64,000 nt of DNA from Anaerolineae bacterium (GCA_027494055.1 JAOSJO010000022.1:372001-436000), one strand, 5' to 3'; shown: positions 1 through 9,754, counted from the first letter of the stretch. The notes: a model not told the origin generated them from the sequence alone. Numbers and translations are program-made.

Positions 1-12
1 TTCCGCACCACC

Positions 13-30
13 GCCGACCGAAGGTCGGCG
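13..30. repeat. Short inverted repeat (GACC..GGTC type)
   Basis: GCCGACC and GGTCGGC arms form a small palindrome. The same unit recurs in the opposite orientation at 32299-32316, and related ones lie at 4828-4907. It is outside any gene and looks like a dispersed intergenic element. Confidence 0.6.
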
Positions 31-46
31 TCCACCTCGCACAAGG

Positions 47-175
47 GGTTCAGGGGCGGACAGGGTTGAGTCTTGGCGCGAAATGAGTAGGGGCAAGGCA
101 TGCCTTGCCCCTACCCGGAAAATCTTGAATATGTTGATCGGTGCTTGGAAGTTGCGTTTGCCTGTCCACCCCTAA
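47..175 (+). repeat. Composite dispersed repeat, copy A
   Basis: This roughly 130-bp stretch contains a perfect 28-bp palindrome at 87-114 (left arm GTAGGGGCAAGGCA). A conserved tail containing CTTGAATATGTTGAT and CTTGGAAGTT follows it. The same order recurs inverted at 32410-32548, and without the left part at 57331-57420. No open frame is conserved between copies, so it behaves as a non-coding interspersed element. Confidence 0.75.
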
Positions 176-255
176 ATCCACAAGAGACGTGGGGAGCCAG
201 ACGCCACATCTGTCACCCTCTTATAGCGTGACTCAGGCCCTGCCGGCGCGCAACC

Positions 256-284
256 TTGACAACGCCACAGGGAGGTTGTATAAC
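256..284 (+). promoter_or_regulatory. Sigma70-type promoter of the ABC/DUF4340 operon
   Basis: TTGACA at 256-261 and TATAAC at 279-284 are separated by 17 nt. The predicted start point would give a leader of about 105 nt before the ATG at 398. It is the best promoter match upstream of the four-gene operon. Confidence 0.6.
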
Positions 285-327
285 CTGCGCCGGTTGCCAT
301 CAGGGAGACAAATTCAAGGGGGCGCAC

Positions 328-342
328 TGTGTAGGGTACACA
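328..342. promoter_or_regulatory. Dyad in leader, putative operator
   Basis: TGTGTA-GGG-TACACA is a perfect 6-bp inverted repeat between the promoter at 256-284 and the first gene. Its position downstream of the promoter would suit a repressor. No cognate regulator is encoded next to it, so the function is inferred only. Confidence 0.35.
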
Positions 343-397
343 TTGTGCCTTTTCGTTGCGCGGGATCGCTTACGCCTGGTGTTCGGGAGCAGGTCGC

Positions 398-1404
398 ATG
401 ATCGAAGTCGAACATCTCACCAAGCAGTACGGGTCGTTCACCGCCGTGGACGACATCAGCTTCGCCGCCGGGTCCGGCGAGATCGTCGGGTTCCTGGGGC
501 CGAACGGCGCGGGAAAGACCACCACCATGCGCATCCTCACCGGCTTCATGCCGCCCACGAGCGGGCGCGCGTGGGTGGCAGGCTACGACGTGCTCGAAGA
601 GTCGATGCTGGTGCGCAGCGTCGTCGGCTATCTGCCAGAGACCGTCCCCCTCTACCCGGATATGTCAGTGCGCGGGTACCTGGAGTTCATCGCCGAACTG
701 CGCCGCGTCAGGGAGCGGGAGGCGCGCGTGATCGAGGTCATGGAGCGCGTGGCGCTGCTCGACCGCGCCGAGAGCCTGATCCGCAACCTGTCGAAAGGCC
801 TACGGCAGCGCGTCGGGCTGGCGCAGGCGCTCGTCCACGACCCGCCGGTGCTCATCCTCGACGAGCCGACCATCGGCCTCGACCCACGCCAGGTTCTGGA
901 GGTGCGCAGCCTGGTGCGCGAGCTGCGCGAAGGGCACACCGTCCTGTTCAGCACGCACATCCTCTCGGAGGCCGAGCAGGTCTGCGACCGGGTGCTCATC
1001 ATTGACCGGGGAAGATCATCGCCGAGGGGCCGCCGCAGACGCTGCGCGACCGCCTGCAGAAGGGCGGGCGCATCTTCGTGCGCCTCGGCGCGGTGGAGGG
1101 CGACGCGGCGGCGCTGCTCGCCGGCGTGCCCGCGGTGGCGAGTGTCGAGGCGATGGGCGACGGGTTTGTGATCACGGCGGCGGACTCGACCGACATCCGG
1201 CCCGCCATCGCCAGCGCCGTGACCGGCGCTGGCTGGTCGCTCCTCGAACTGCGCCCGCAGGCGATGACCCTGGAGGACATCTTCCTCGAAGTCACCGCGC
1301 ACACCGAAGCCGAGTCGGATGCGGAAGACGATGCGGGCGCGCCCGCAGCAGCAGACCGGGTTCCTGACGGGGACACTGAGACGGACACAGGAGGTGGGCA
1401 ATGA
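398..1404 (+). CDS. ABC transporter ATP-binding protein, GldA-like (frameshifted)
   Basis: This is the ATPase subunit of an ABC-2 type system. Walker A (GPNGAGKTT) lies near residue 37, the signature is LSKGLRQRVGLAQ, Walker B is VLILDEP, and the switch His is in STHILSEAEQ. The ATG at 398 begins the standard MIEVEHLTKQYG start. The frame breaks in the GGGG run at 1008-1011. Restoring one G continues the family sequence (RGKIIAEGP) into a C-terminal domain with LEDIFLEVT, ending at 1404. The stop overlaps the permease start (ATGA), indicating translational coupling. The C-terminus has an acidic, Ala-rich tail. Function is clear; the substrate is unknown. Confidence 0.9.
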
Positions 1405-2171
1405 GTAATGAACCGTCGATTGCCGCGCCGCGCCCGCCCTTGTTTGCCAACACGTGGGCGATCTTCAAGCGCGAACTGTACCAGTACTTCGTCTCGCCAA
1501 TTGCCTATTTCGTGGCCTTCGTGATGCTGCTGATCGCGGGGCTGCTTTTCGGCACGTACCTGCGCATCTGGGTCAACAACCAGCTTCCCGCCGACTCGAC
1601 GGCGGTGATCTCCTACGTGGCGTTCCTGACGGTCTTCATGGCCCCGCTGCTCACGATGCGCCTGCTCGCCGAAGAGAACCGCGAGGGGACGATAGAACTG
1701 CTGCTCACGTTGCCGATCCGCGATGTGGACATCGTGCTGGGTAAGTTCCTCGGCGCGTGGGCGTTCTACACCGTGGTCATCGCCGTGACGCTGGTCTACG
1801 AGTTCATCCTCACCTCCGTCGGGCAGCCCGACCAGGGCGCAGCGATTGCCGGCTACCTGGGCATCTGGCTGTACGGCGGCGCGGCGCTCGCCATCGGGCT
1901 GATGTTCTCCGCCATCACCGAGAACCAGATCGTGGCGGGGTTCCTCAGCCTGGCGATGCTGGTGATCCTCTTCCTGATCGACGCCTTTTCGATGTCGGTA
2001 CAGAGCGCAGGCGCGCAGACGATGCTGCGGGAGCTGAGCCTGAGTTCGCACTACTACCGCTCGTTCTCGCAGGGCATCATCCGCGTGCAGGACCTGCTCT
2101 TCTACATCTTTATCATCGCGGGCGCGCTGTTCATCACCACGCAACTTGTGGGATCGCGGAGGTGGCGCTGA
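1401..2171 (+). CDS. ABC-2 type permease, GldF-like
   Basis: A 256-residue membrane protein with about six hydrophobic segments and the ABC-2 motif ENREGTIELLLTLPI after the second segment, as in GldF/NosY-type permeases. It starts on an ATG overlapping the ATPase stop, and its own stop overlaps the next start (TGATG). The two subunits and the following auxiliary protein therefore form one translationally coupled unit. The frame is intact. In gliding bacteria such permeases support surface motility, but in other phyla the exported substrate is unknown, so no motility role is claimed here. Confidence 0.88.
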   Translation: MSNEPSIAAPRPPLFANTWAIFKRELYQYFVSPIAYFVAFVMLLIAGLLFGTYLRIWVNNQLPADSTAVISYVAFLTVFMAPLLTMRLLAEENREGTIELLLTLPIRDVDIVLGKFLGAWAFYTVVIAVTLVYEFILTSVGQPDQGAAIAGYLGIWLYGGAALAIGLMFSAITENQIVAGFLSLAMLVILFLIDAFSMSVQSAGAQTMLRELSLSSHYYRSFSQGIIRVQDLLFYIFIIAGALFITTQLVGSRRWR

Positions 2172-3768
2172 TGGCTGGCGAAGGCAGATTGTTTGACCGC
2201 GAGACCCTGGGCCGTATCCTGAGCATAGTCGGTGTGGTGGCGCTGCTCGTGGCGCTGGTCGCGCTGATCGGCGGCCTGCAGACCTGGCTGCTCGCCGGCG
2301 CGCTGGTCGTCGCGGTGGTCGGCATCGGCGGGTGGGTCGTGCTCGCGCCAGGCGACGTGCGCGGCATCCTCACCGGGCGGCGGGTGCGCTACGGCGGCTT
2401 CGCCGCCCTGACGACGGTGCTCTTCATCGGCGTGCTCGTCATCCTGTACGTGTTGGCGATGCGCAACGAGGTCTCGATTGACCTGACGCAGACGCAGCGC
2501 TTCTCGCTCAGCGACGCCTCCAAGCAGGCGCTCGCCGGCCTGGAGACGCCGATCCACATCGTGGGGTTCTATTCCAACGCCGCCATCGACTCGCGCGAAA
2601 ACGCCGAGGTGCTCCTGCGCCAGTACAACCAGACGACGAACGGCCTGGTGACTTACGAGTTCATCGACCCGGACCTGGAGCCGACGACCGCCGCTGCCTA
2701 TGGGGCCACGCGCGACGGGATGCTCTTCGCCCAGCGCGAGGGCGACGCCCCGCAGACGCGGAATGGATCACCTCGGTGGCGGAGCGCCCGATCACCCAGG
2801 CGATCCTGAAGCTCGTCAAGTCCGGCGATTTCACGGTCTACTTCATCACCGGGCACGGCGAGAAGGCCACCGATCAGTTCGATGACCTGGGGCTTTCATC
2901 CATCGCGCAGGTGCTGACCGAGCAGTACGACATCGGGGTGGGCGCGCTGAACCTGCTGGAGGCGGGGGAGGTGCCCGAAGACGCCAGCGCGCTGGTTATC
3001 GCCGGCGCAACGTCGCACTTCGAGCCGGAAGAGATCGACACCCTGAGCGCCTACATGGACCGGGGCGGGCGGCTGATGGTCCTGGCGGACCCGCCCACCA
3101 CGCCCGGCGAGGAAAACGCCCTGGACGAAAACGACCCGCTGACGGCCTACCTGCTGGAGGCGTTCGGCGCGGAGTTCCTCGAAAACATTGTCGTGTCGCA
3201 GGTGAGCTACATCCAGGCGTTCAACCCGATTTCCGACCGCGTCGATGGCAGCCACCCCACGACCCAACGGCTCCAGCAGCGGCCTACCGTCTTCTTCCAG
3301 GCGCGCTCGCTGCAGGTCGAGGCGCCGCCGCCCGGCGTGCTGAACATAAACCTCATCTTCACCGCCAACGACGACTACGGCGAAACCGACATCGACAACT
3401 GGCTCCAGAACGTGTACGAATACGATGAAGCCGTCGATACGCCGGGGCCGCTGACGATGGCGATGGCGGTGCAGCGCGACATCGGCACGGAGAACGAGGC
3501 GCGGCTGGTGCTGGTGGGCGACTCTGAGTTCATCGTCAACGCGGTATGGGACCTGCAAGGCAACCCGTACTTCTTCACCGACAGCATTGACTGGCTCATC
3601 GACTACACCGCCGAGATCACGGTCGAAGCGGTGTCAGACCTGACGCAGTTGCCGGTGTTCGCCACCGTCCAGCAGCAGAACACCATCGCCTTCGTGACGA
3701 TCCTGGTGATGCCGTTCTCGGTGCTGGCGCTGGGCGTGGTCGTGTGGTGGAGCCGGCGCAGGCGGTGA
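2171..3768 (+). CDS. GldG-family auxiliary ABC protein (frameshifted)
   Basis: A membrane-anchored extracytoplasmic protein of the ABC_transp_aux/GldG type. Two N-terminal hydrophobic segments are followed by a segment with DLTQTQRFSLSD, the usual start of this family's outer domain. A long soluble domain carries FITGHGEK and DRGGRLMVLADP. A final hydrophobic helix (FVTILVMPFSVLALGVVVWW) ends in an Arg cluster. The frame breaks near 2758-2761; one inserted base joins the halves (EWITSVAERPITQ). The gene lies between the permease and the DUF4340 gene, as in the usual GldG-like operons. Confidence 0.85.
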
Positions 3769-3776
3769 GGTAAGCC

Positions 3777-4699
3777 ATGCTGGGGAGAAGAAGCGTTCAA
3801 CTGCTGGCGCTGGCGGCGGTCTTCGTGGCGCTGCTGGCGGTGCTGCTCATCACACAGTCGCAACCGGCGGAAGCCCCGCAACGACGCCGGACTATGTGTT
3901 TACCGGCCTGGACCCGGCGGAGGTCCAGTTGGTGCGCGTGGCGCGCGTCGAAGACGGCGTGGCGACCATCATCGAGCGCAACGACGCGGACCAGTGGGTG
4001 ATTTCCTCGACCGTCTACTACCGGGAAGCGCCCGCCGAGGACGGCGCGATGCAGGAGTTGCTCACCGACCAGGTCGCGGCGGCGCAGGTCGCCCGCTACC
4101 TGACGACGATGAGCACGCGCGCGGGGTTCGCCGTCGCGCGCGATTCCGCCGACCTGGAGGCATACGGCCTCGCGCCGGAACCGAAGTACCTGGTGCGTTT
4201 CGTCATGAAGGACGGGACGGAACACGTCCTCGAAGTCGGCGGGACCAACCCTCAGAACAACGCCTACTACGTCGCGGTGCGTGGCGCGCCGGAGATTCGG
4301 CTGGCGCTCAAGTCGGCGGTCGATGGGCTGATCCGCATTATCGAGGAGCCGCCCTACCTCGCCGAGACGCCCACGCCCACCCTGACGCCGACGGTGACGG
4401 ACACGCCGACGGTCATGCCCACGGAAACGGCGACTCTGGAGCACACGGAGACGCCCACCCCGACCGCCACGCCGACGACCACACCGACGGAAGGGTCGTC
4501 GCCGACGCGCACTTCGACCAACACCTACACGCCTTCGGCGACCGCCACCGCGACGCTGACGCGCACGCCCTCGGCGACGCCGACCGAGACGCCGGAGGGG
4601 TTCGTGCCCAGCCCGACCGTCGCGCCGACCTCGGTGCTGACGCCGCTCCCGGCCACGGCGACGCCCTCGGTCACGCCGGCGACGGCGACGGCGGAGTAG
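3777..4699 (+). CDS. DUF4340 domain protein with Thr/Pro-rich tail (frameshifted)
   Basis: An N-terminal signal anchor (LLALAAVFVALLAVLLI) is followed by a DUF4340-type domain, with short repeats such as YGLAPEPKYLVRF and LEVGGTNPQNNAYYV. The last third is a low-complexity extension of TPT/TATP repeats (about 4375-4690), typical of surface-exposed linkers in this phylum, but nothing folded follows it. The frame breaks in the CCCC at 3874-3877, and one added C restores it. This is the last gene of the operon, and DUF4340 proteins commonly accompany GldG-like systems. Molecular function is unknown. Confidence 0.82.
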
Positions 4700-4985
4700 T
4701 TGCCCGTTGGGGGGGGCGCGGGTCGCTGCGCCCCCATGCCGGCTCTCTGGAACAACAAGCCGTTTTCCAGCTTTCCGCGAGCTTGTTAAGTCCCGACGAA
4801 ATCAACCAATAGTGATTGTTCTCTGATCCCGCGACTGAAGTCGCGGGCCAATTTCGTAGCGATCATCACTTTTGGCGACGATTAGCCGCCGACTTTGGTC
4901 GGTGGGCTACGAAAACGCACAAGGCTCCGACGCCGAATCGACAGCGTGAACAGGTGCCTTCGCACAAGCTCTGACCCATGAACGC
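4700..4985. other. Intergenic region with palindromes, no gene
   Basis: A G/C hairpin (GGGGCGC..GCGCCCC, about 4712-4735) follows the operon and may stop transcription, though no T-run follows it. Further on are the two palindromes annotated at 4828-4907. No coding signal was seen. Confidence 0.5.
4828..4907. repeat. Pair of GACT-type palindromic repeats
   Basis: CCCGCGACT-GA-AGTCGCGGG (4828-4847) and GCCGCCGACT..GGTCGGTGGGC (4885-4907) are related inverted repeats about 37 nt apart. They resemble the unit at 13-30 and 32299-32316, and look like degenerate copies of a dispersed intergenic element. Confidence 0.6.
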
Positions 4986-5013
4986 TTGTCTTTTTGCCCG
5001 CCAACTGTAGACT
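4986..5013 (+). promoter_or_regulatory. Putative promoter of the LiaF-like gene
   Basis: TTGTCT at 4986-4991 and TAGACT at 5008-5013 are separated by 16 nt, ending about 37 nt before the start codon. Confidence 0.45.
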
Positions 5014-5050
5014 GTAAGCGCGATTTTCTTCACCTGCGAGAGAGACGACT

Positions 5051-5836
5051 TTGCGAAGCCAGAGCGACCGCGCGCCCCGTCTGTGGCCGTTGGTGATCAC
5101 CGCCGTCGGCGTCTTGCTGCTGCTGTCGAACTTCCGGCTCCTCACGTTCGACGTGGTGCAGCTCTGGCCGCTGCTGGTGATCGCGCTCGGCATCCAGTTG
5201 CTCCGGCAGGGCGACTTCGGCCTGAGCTGGCAGGGGCAGACGTTCGGCATCACGCGCGGGAGCGTCGAGCGCGCCACGCTGGAGGCCGACGCCGGCGAGC
5301 TGGACCTCAACCTGCGCGCCCTGCGCAAAGAAGGCCGGCTCGTCGCCGGGCAGTACACCGCGCGCAGCCGGCCCAGCCTGGAAGTGCAGCACAACGAGGC
5401 CACGCTGCGGATGCGGCGCGGCCAGACCTGGCTGCTCTCGCTTGCCGACTGGGAGGTCGGCCTGGCGCGCGACCTGCCCTGGCGGTTGCTGCTCAGCGCC
5501 CACCTGGGCGTGCTCAGCATCGACCTCAGCGAAGTCGAGATCGAGGAAGCGCGGCTGGCGACCGGGATCGGCGACATCAGGCTGGTGTGCCCCGGCATTC
5601 CCTCCGGGCCGATCTGGGCACGCTCGACGTTGGGCAACATCTCCGTCGAGGTGCCGGCGCACGTCGCGGCGGCGGTGCGCGTGCGCAGCACCGCCCTGAG
5701 CAACGTCAAGGCGAGCGACCGCTTCAGCAAAGTCGCGCCGGGGTTGTGGGTCACAGAGGGGTACGCCGACTCGGACGGCAGCGGCGCGCTCTCGGTCGAG
5801 GTCGAGTCGGTGGTGGGTGACGTCGCCATCACGTGA
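5051..5836 (+). CDS. LiaF-like membrane protein (DUF5668-type N-terminus)
   Basis: A 261-residue protein. Two closely spaced hydrophobic segments (LWPLVITAVGVLLLLSNF and VQLWPLLVIALGIQLL) match the LiaI-LiaF-like transmembrane module. A beta-rich cytoplasmic domain follows, with repeated GELDLN/GVLSIDLS/GDIRLV strands, as in cell-envelope-stress LiaF/DUF2154 proteins. The start is a TTG after GAGAGAGACGA. No ATG lies nearby in frame, so the exact start is less certain. A strong terminator follows. LiaF proteins restrain an envelope-stress kinase, but no LiaRS pair is adjacent, so partner and role are inferred from family only. Confidence 0.75.
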   Translation: MRSQSDRAPRLWPLVITAVGVLLLLSNFRLLTFDVVQLWPLLVIALGIQLLRQGDFGLSWQGQTFGITRGSVERATLEADAGELDLNLRALRKEGRLVAGQYTARSRPSLEVQHNEATLRMRRGQTWLLSLADWEVGLARDLPWRLLLSAHLGVLSIDLSEVEIEEARLATGIGDIRLVCPGIPSGPIWARSTLGNISVEVPAHVAAAVRVRSTALSNVKASDRFSKVAPGLWVTEGYADSDGSGALSVEVESVVGDVAIT

Positions 5837-5855
5837 CGCGGCCGCGCTGGGAGCC

Positions 5856-5888
5856 GCCTGGCCTCATCAGGGCCGGGCTGTTTTTTAT
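5856..5888 (+). terminator. Rho-independent terminator
   Basis: An 8-bp stem (GCCTGGCC/GGCCGGGC, with one G-T pair) and a 7-nt loop are followed directly by TGTTTTTTATT. It lies between convergent genes and overlaps the end of the minus-strand kinase gene. Confidence 0.85.
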
Positions 5889-8800
5889 TCGCTCTCGACC
5901 GGCAGCACCGCGCCCTCGAACTCAGGCCTTGCGCGCGCCTTGTAGAGCTTGAAGAAGAAGAGGCTGCCTCTCCCGGACTGGGACTGCACCCCGATGGCGC
6001 CGTTGTGCGCCTCGATGATCTGCTTGGAGATCGCCAGGCCCAGCCCTGCGCCGCCGTAGCGCCGCCGCGTGCTACCGTCCACCTGGTAGAAGCGTTCGAA
6101 AACCCGGTCGAGCTTGTCCTCCGGGATGCCGATCCCCTCGTCTTCGACCTCGACGCGCAGGTGCGGGCCGTCATCGAGCACGCGCACGGTCACGGTGGAC
6201 CCTTCAGGGCTGAACTTGCGCGCGTTGCTGAGCAGGTTGTCGAGCACCTGGCCGATGCGGCTCCGGTCGCCCAGCGTCGGCGGGAGGTCGGGGTCAATCT
6301 CAAGCGCCACGTCGAGGCCGGCCTCGGTGGCGGTGGGCAGAAAGCCCTCGACGGACTGCCGCGCGGTCTCGGCCAGGTCAAACGGCTGCATGTCGAGCGT
6401 TTCGCTGTTGATCCGCTTCAGCGAGACGATGTCGTCCACCAGCCCCTTGAGCACGTTGGTCTTCCGCGCCACGATCTCCAGGGCGTTGCGCTGCTGCGCG
6501 GTCAGCGCGCCCATCGAGCCACCGGCGAGGAGCTCGACGTAGCTCTTGATGAACGTCAGCGGCGTGCGGATCTCGTGCGACACATTCTGGACCAGCTCGT
6601 CCTTGACGCGGTCGGCCTCGGCCAGTTCCTCATACGCCTGCCGGAGTGAGAGGTGGCTGGCCTTGAGGGTCTCGTACAGGTGCGCGTTTTCGAGCGCGGT
6701 CGCGGTCTGCGTGGCGACGGTGTAGAGGGTGCGCTCTTCGTCCTCGCCGTAGGCGTCGGGGATCACGGTGCTGAGCTGGATGCAGCCGATCAGGTTGTCG
6801 CCCACAATGAGCGGCACCACGAGGCGCGAGGGCACCTCTTCGGGCGGCATTGTCGGCAACACCTGGAAGTCGCCGATCACCTGCGCTTCGATGGTGCGCG
6901 GATTGATCGGTTCGCCGGTCAGGTCGCGGTAGAAGGCGAGCAGGCTATCCTGGATCGCGTGGACGGTCTGGTCGCTTATCGGGCGCGCGACCAGCGTCAC
7001 CATGCGGTGCGGCTCCCCGGCGATGAACATGCCGCCCACATCGAAATGGATGGCGTCCTGCAACTTGTCGAGCACGTAGCCGGGGATGGCCTGCACGTTG
7101 AGCGACACGAGCAGCCGCGTCACCTCATAGAGAATGCGCGACTCGCGCTCGCGGGTTTCGGTGCGCTGGAACAGGCGCGCGTTGTCGATGGTGGCCGAGA
7201 CCTGGTTCGCAAATGCGGCGATGATGGTGCCGTGGCGCTCGTTGTACGCATTGGGCGTCGCGCTTTCGACGCTGAGAATGCCGATCACCCGCCCCCGGCT
7301 GATGAGAGGCGCGCCCGCCCAGGAGCGCACATATTCGGTGCCTTTCAGCTCATCCCACGCTTCGTAATTGTGCGTATCCGGGATCACCAGGTGGCGGCGG
7401 TTGCGGACGATCCAGCGCGACGTGGACAGCTTCGCCACGTCCATCTTGAGGACTTCGGGCACGGGCGAGGCCGGGTACCCCACCGCGTGCGCGACGAACA
7501 TCCGGTCGCCCTCCACGAGCCGCACCTGCCCGCTGTCGAACTCGATGACCGATTGCAGCTCGCGCAGGATGATGACCAGCACCTTGTCGAGGTCGAAAGT
7601 CTCGCTCACCAGGCGCGAGACGCGCGAGAGAGCCTCAGCCAGGTGGCGCTGGCGGTTGGTCTCCTCGATGAGGCGCGCGTTGTCCACCGCGATGGCCGCC
7701 TGGTTGGCGAGCGAAGCCAGCAGCCGCAGGTCGCTGTTGTTAAAAGGCTGGTTGCGGTCTGCGCGCGACATGGTGAGCACGCCCAACACGTGCCCCTCCA
7801 CGCGCAGCGGCACGGAGAGGTAGCACGCGGGTATATACGAAACGTAGGGGGGAACCACGCCCTCACTGTGGTGGGCGGCGCGCACGTCATTGACGATTTC
7901 ACCCTCGCTGCGCAACGCCACGCGCCCGGTCAGCCCCTCGCCGAGCCGGATGGACATCGCCCGCACTTTCTCGGCTTCTGGGTGCAGGATCACCGCCGGG
8001 CGCAGCGTCTCGCCGTCGTCCTGGAGCAGAAACAGCAGCGTCCCATCCGCCTTGATGAGACGCTTCGCGCGCTCAGCGATGATCTCCAGGCGGATGGAGA
8101 GGTCAAGGTTCGAGGACAGCGTCTCCGACGCGGCGAGCAGCGCGGTCACTTCGAGCGCGCGCTGGCGCATTTCTTCGTAGAGGTGCGCGTTCTCCAGCGC
8201 GATGCCGATACGGTGCCCGATGAGGCCGAGGACCTTGCGCTCGCTGTCGCTGATCGGGTGCGGCGCATAGCGCAGCAGCAGCAGCACGCCCTGCGCGGCC
8301 TCGCGCGCGTGCAGCGGGACAATCGTAAGCGTCGCTTCGGGAGGTAGCTCCGCACGCGGATAGAGCTGGCTGACGGTTGCCCCAAACTGGTGAATCGTCT
8401 GCAGGTCAAGTTTCTGGAACAGGTCGGTCAGCACGATCTGGTCGGCGCGGACCGCGCTCTCTGCCGCCATGTGCTTGAGCACTGGCGGCATCCCATACGA
8501 GACGAAGGGGATGACCCGGTTGGCGATCAGGTCGATCTTCCCGATGCCGAGCGCGTCAAACGGGAGCGTCTTGTGGATGCGCACCAGGGTCTTGCCAAGC
8601 GCCTCCTTGAGTTCGGTCGTCTCCTGCAGAATGAGGCCCATGTCGCTGAGCAGCGCAAGCTCGTCGGCGCGCTGTTGCTGCTGCGCCAGGGTGCGGGCGG
8701 TGTCGATGGCGACGCCGACCGCGCGCGCGATGCCCATCAGCAGGGCGCGCTCCTCCGGTTGAAACGTGTGCGCGTGCGCCGAACCGAGGAGGAGCAGCCC

Positions 8801-9538
8801 GGTTGTGTGTCCGCGCGCCTGGAGCGGTAAGATCGCGCCGCTCAGGCAGTCCGCGCCAAAGCTGAAAGTGCGCCCGGCCAGGGCGCTGGCGGCCTTCGCA
8901 TCGGCAATGAAGACCGGCTCGCCGGTCTGGATCACGCGCCAGCGATGGCTGTTGGGCGGCAGGAGCGCGAAAGCGTCGATGAAGTCAGGGGGCAGGTTGT
9001 CCCACACCATCGGCGTGAGCGTCTGCGTCTCGGCGTCGTAGAGCACAATCGCGCCGGACTCAAAGTTGGTGTACTCCCAGATGGCGTCAAGCGCGGTGCG
9101 CAGCGTCTCATGAAGCTCAAGCGGCTGGCTGACCGCCTCGGTGATGGCGTGCAGGATGGAAAGCTCGTCGCTGCGGCGGCGCAAGGTCTGGCCGACCGGG
9201 GGCGCGCCGTGGCTGAAGCGCCCGCTCGCCACCCGCGCGACAACCTCCGCGAGGTCATCCGGTGTCTCACGGGCGAGCAGGTGGGCGTCCGGATGGCGGG
9301 CGCGGAGCGTCGCGGCGTCGGCTTCACTGTGCGCGCCCCACACGATCAGCGGGGCCTGCGCGTTGTGCGCGTGGATCAGGTCAAGAACGTTATCGCCGAC
9401 CGGCGGCGCGGCGATGATGAGGTCACAGGACCGGTGGATATCGGTGACAAGCTCATGAGGCAGGCGCTGGATGGCCTCTGGCAAGGGATCAGTGAAGCCG
9501 ATGACCAGGACACGTAAGATTTCACCTTCTTGTGCCAT
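5885..9538 (-). CDS. Multi-GAF sensor histidine kinase
   Basis: A soluble kinase of about 1217 residues. A receiver-like N-terminal fold of about 110 residues lacks the usual DxMMP phosphoacceptor segment, so it is probably a pseudo-receiver. Five consecutive GAF-like domains of about 150 residues each follow, then a HisKA helix (VSHEIRTPL, His near residue 988) and a HATPase domain with N-box LLSNARKF, DEGIGIP and GAGLGL. No transmembrane segment is seen, so cytosolic signals are likely. The frame is intact despite its length. The ATG at 9538 was chosen over an in-frame TTG at 9553; neither has a good ribosome site. No response regulator is adjacent, so it is an orphan kinase. Confidence 0.92.
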   Translation of the reverse strand: MAQEGEILRVLVIGFTDPLPEAIQRLPHELVTDIHRSCDLIIAAPPVGDNVLDLIHAHNAQAPLIVWGAHSEADAATLRARHPDAHLLARETPDDLAEVVARVASGRFSHGAPPVGQTLRRRSDELSILHAITEAVSQPLELHETLRTALDAIWEYTNFESGAIVLYDAETQTLTPMVWDNLPPDFIDAFALLPPNSHRWRVIQTGEPVFIADAKAASALAGRTFSFGADCLSGAILPLQARGHTTGLLLLGSAHAHTFQPEERALLMGIARAVGVAIDTARTLAQQQQRADELALLSDMGLILQETTELKEALGKTLVRIHKTLPFDALGIGKIDLIANRVIPFVSYGMPPVLKHMAAESAVRADQIVLTDLFQKLDLQTIHQFGATVSQLYPRAELPPEATLTIVPLHAREAAQGVLLLLRYAPHPISDSERKVLGLIGHRIGIALENAHLYEEMRQRALEVTALLAASETLSSNLDLSIRLEIIAERAKRLIKADGTLLFLLQDDGETLRPAVILHPEAEKVRAMSIRLGEGLTGRVALRSEGEIVNDVRAAHHSEGVVPPYVSYIPACYLSVPLRVEGHVLGVLTMSRADRNQPFNNSDLRLLASLANQAAIAVDNARLIEETNRQRHLAEALSRVSRLVSETFDLDKVLVIILRELQSVIEFDSGQVRLVEGDRMFVAHAVGYPASPVPEVLKMDVAKLSTSRWIVRNRRHLVIPDTHNYEAWDELKGTEYVRSWAGAPLISRGRVIGILSVESATPNAYNERHGTIIAAFANQVSATIDNARLFQRTETRERESRILYEVTRLLVSLNVQAIPGYVLDKLQDAIHFDVGGMFIAGEPHRMVTLVARPISDQTVHAIQDSLLAFYRDLTGEPINPRTIEAQVIGDFQVLPTMPPEEVPSRLVVPLIVGDNLIGCIQLSTVIPDAYGEDEERTLYTVATQTATALENAHLYETLKASHLSLRQAYEELAEADRVKDELVQNVSHEIRTPLTFIKSYVELLAGGSMGALTAQQRNALEIVARKTNVLKGLVDDIVSLKRINSETLDMQPFDLAETARQSVEGFLPTATEAGLDVALEIDPDLPPTLGDRSRIGQVLDNLLSNARKFSPEGSTVTVRVLDDGPHLRVEVEDEGIGIPEDKLDRVFERFYQVDGSTRRRYGGAGLGLAISKQIIEAHNGAIGVQSQSGRGSLFFFKLYKARARPEFEGAVLPVESE

Positions 9539-9600
9539 AGAAAAGATCAGCAAGCCCCCAGCCCAATCAAAACCAACGCTGGAATGCCATGATTTGCCTG

Positions 9601-9629
9601 ATTATATGACAGTTAACAGGGAGTAGCAA
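9601..9629 (-). promoter_or_regulatory. Promoter of the multi-GAF kinase gene
   Basis: On the minus strand, TTGCTA (9629-9624) and a perfect TATAAT (9606-9601) are separated by 17 nt. The leader would be about 55 nt. Confidence 0.6.
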
Positions 9630-9658
9630 CCCCACCTCAATACTGAACCTACACTATA

Positions 9659-9687
9659 TTGACTCTCTGTACTTCACGTGCTATGGT
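9659..9687 (+). promoter_or_regulatory. Putative promoter of the metallohydrolase gene
   Basis: TTGACT at 9659-9664 and TATGGT at 9682-9687 have a 17-nt spacer, about 68 nt before the start codon. It is divergent from the kinase promoter at 9601-9629. Confidence 0.45.
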
Positions 9688-9754
9688 TGTCCTGTTCACT
9701 GTGCTTATAAAAACTACGCAACCACGGCGGTTTTCCGCCCGGAAAGGACGTAAG

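Noticed and set aside
5885..9538. Long open frames antisense to the multi-GAF kinase (one spans 6653-8347, 564 codons)
   Set aside because: Arg/His/Val-rich translations with no family similarity, fully opposite a convincing gene. In GC-rich DNA the antisense frame stays open by chance.
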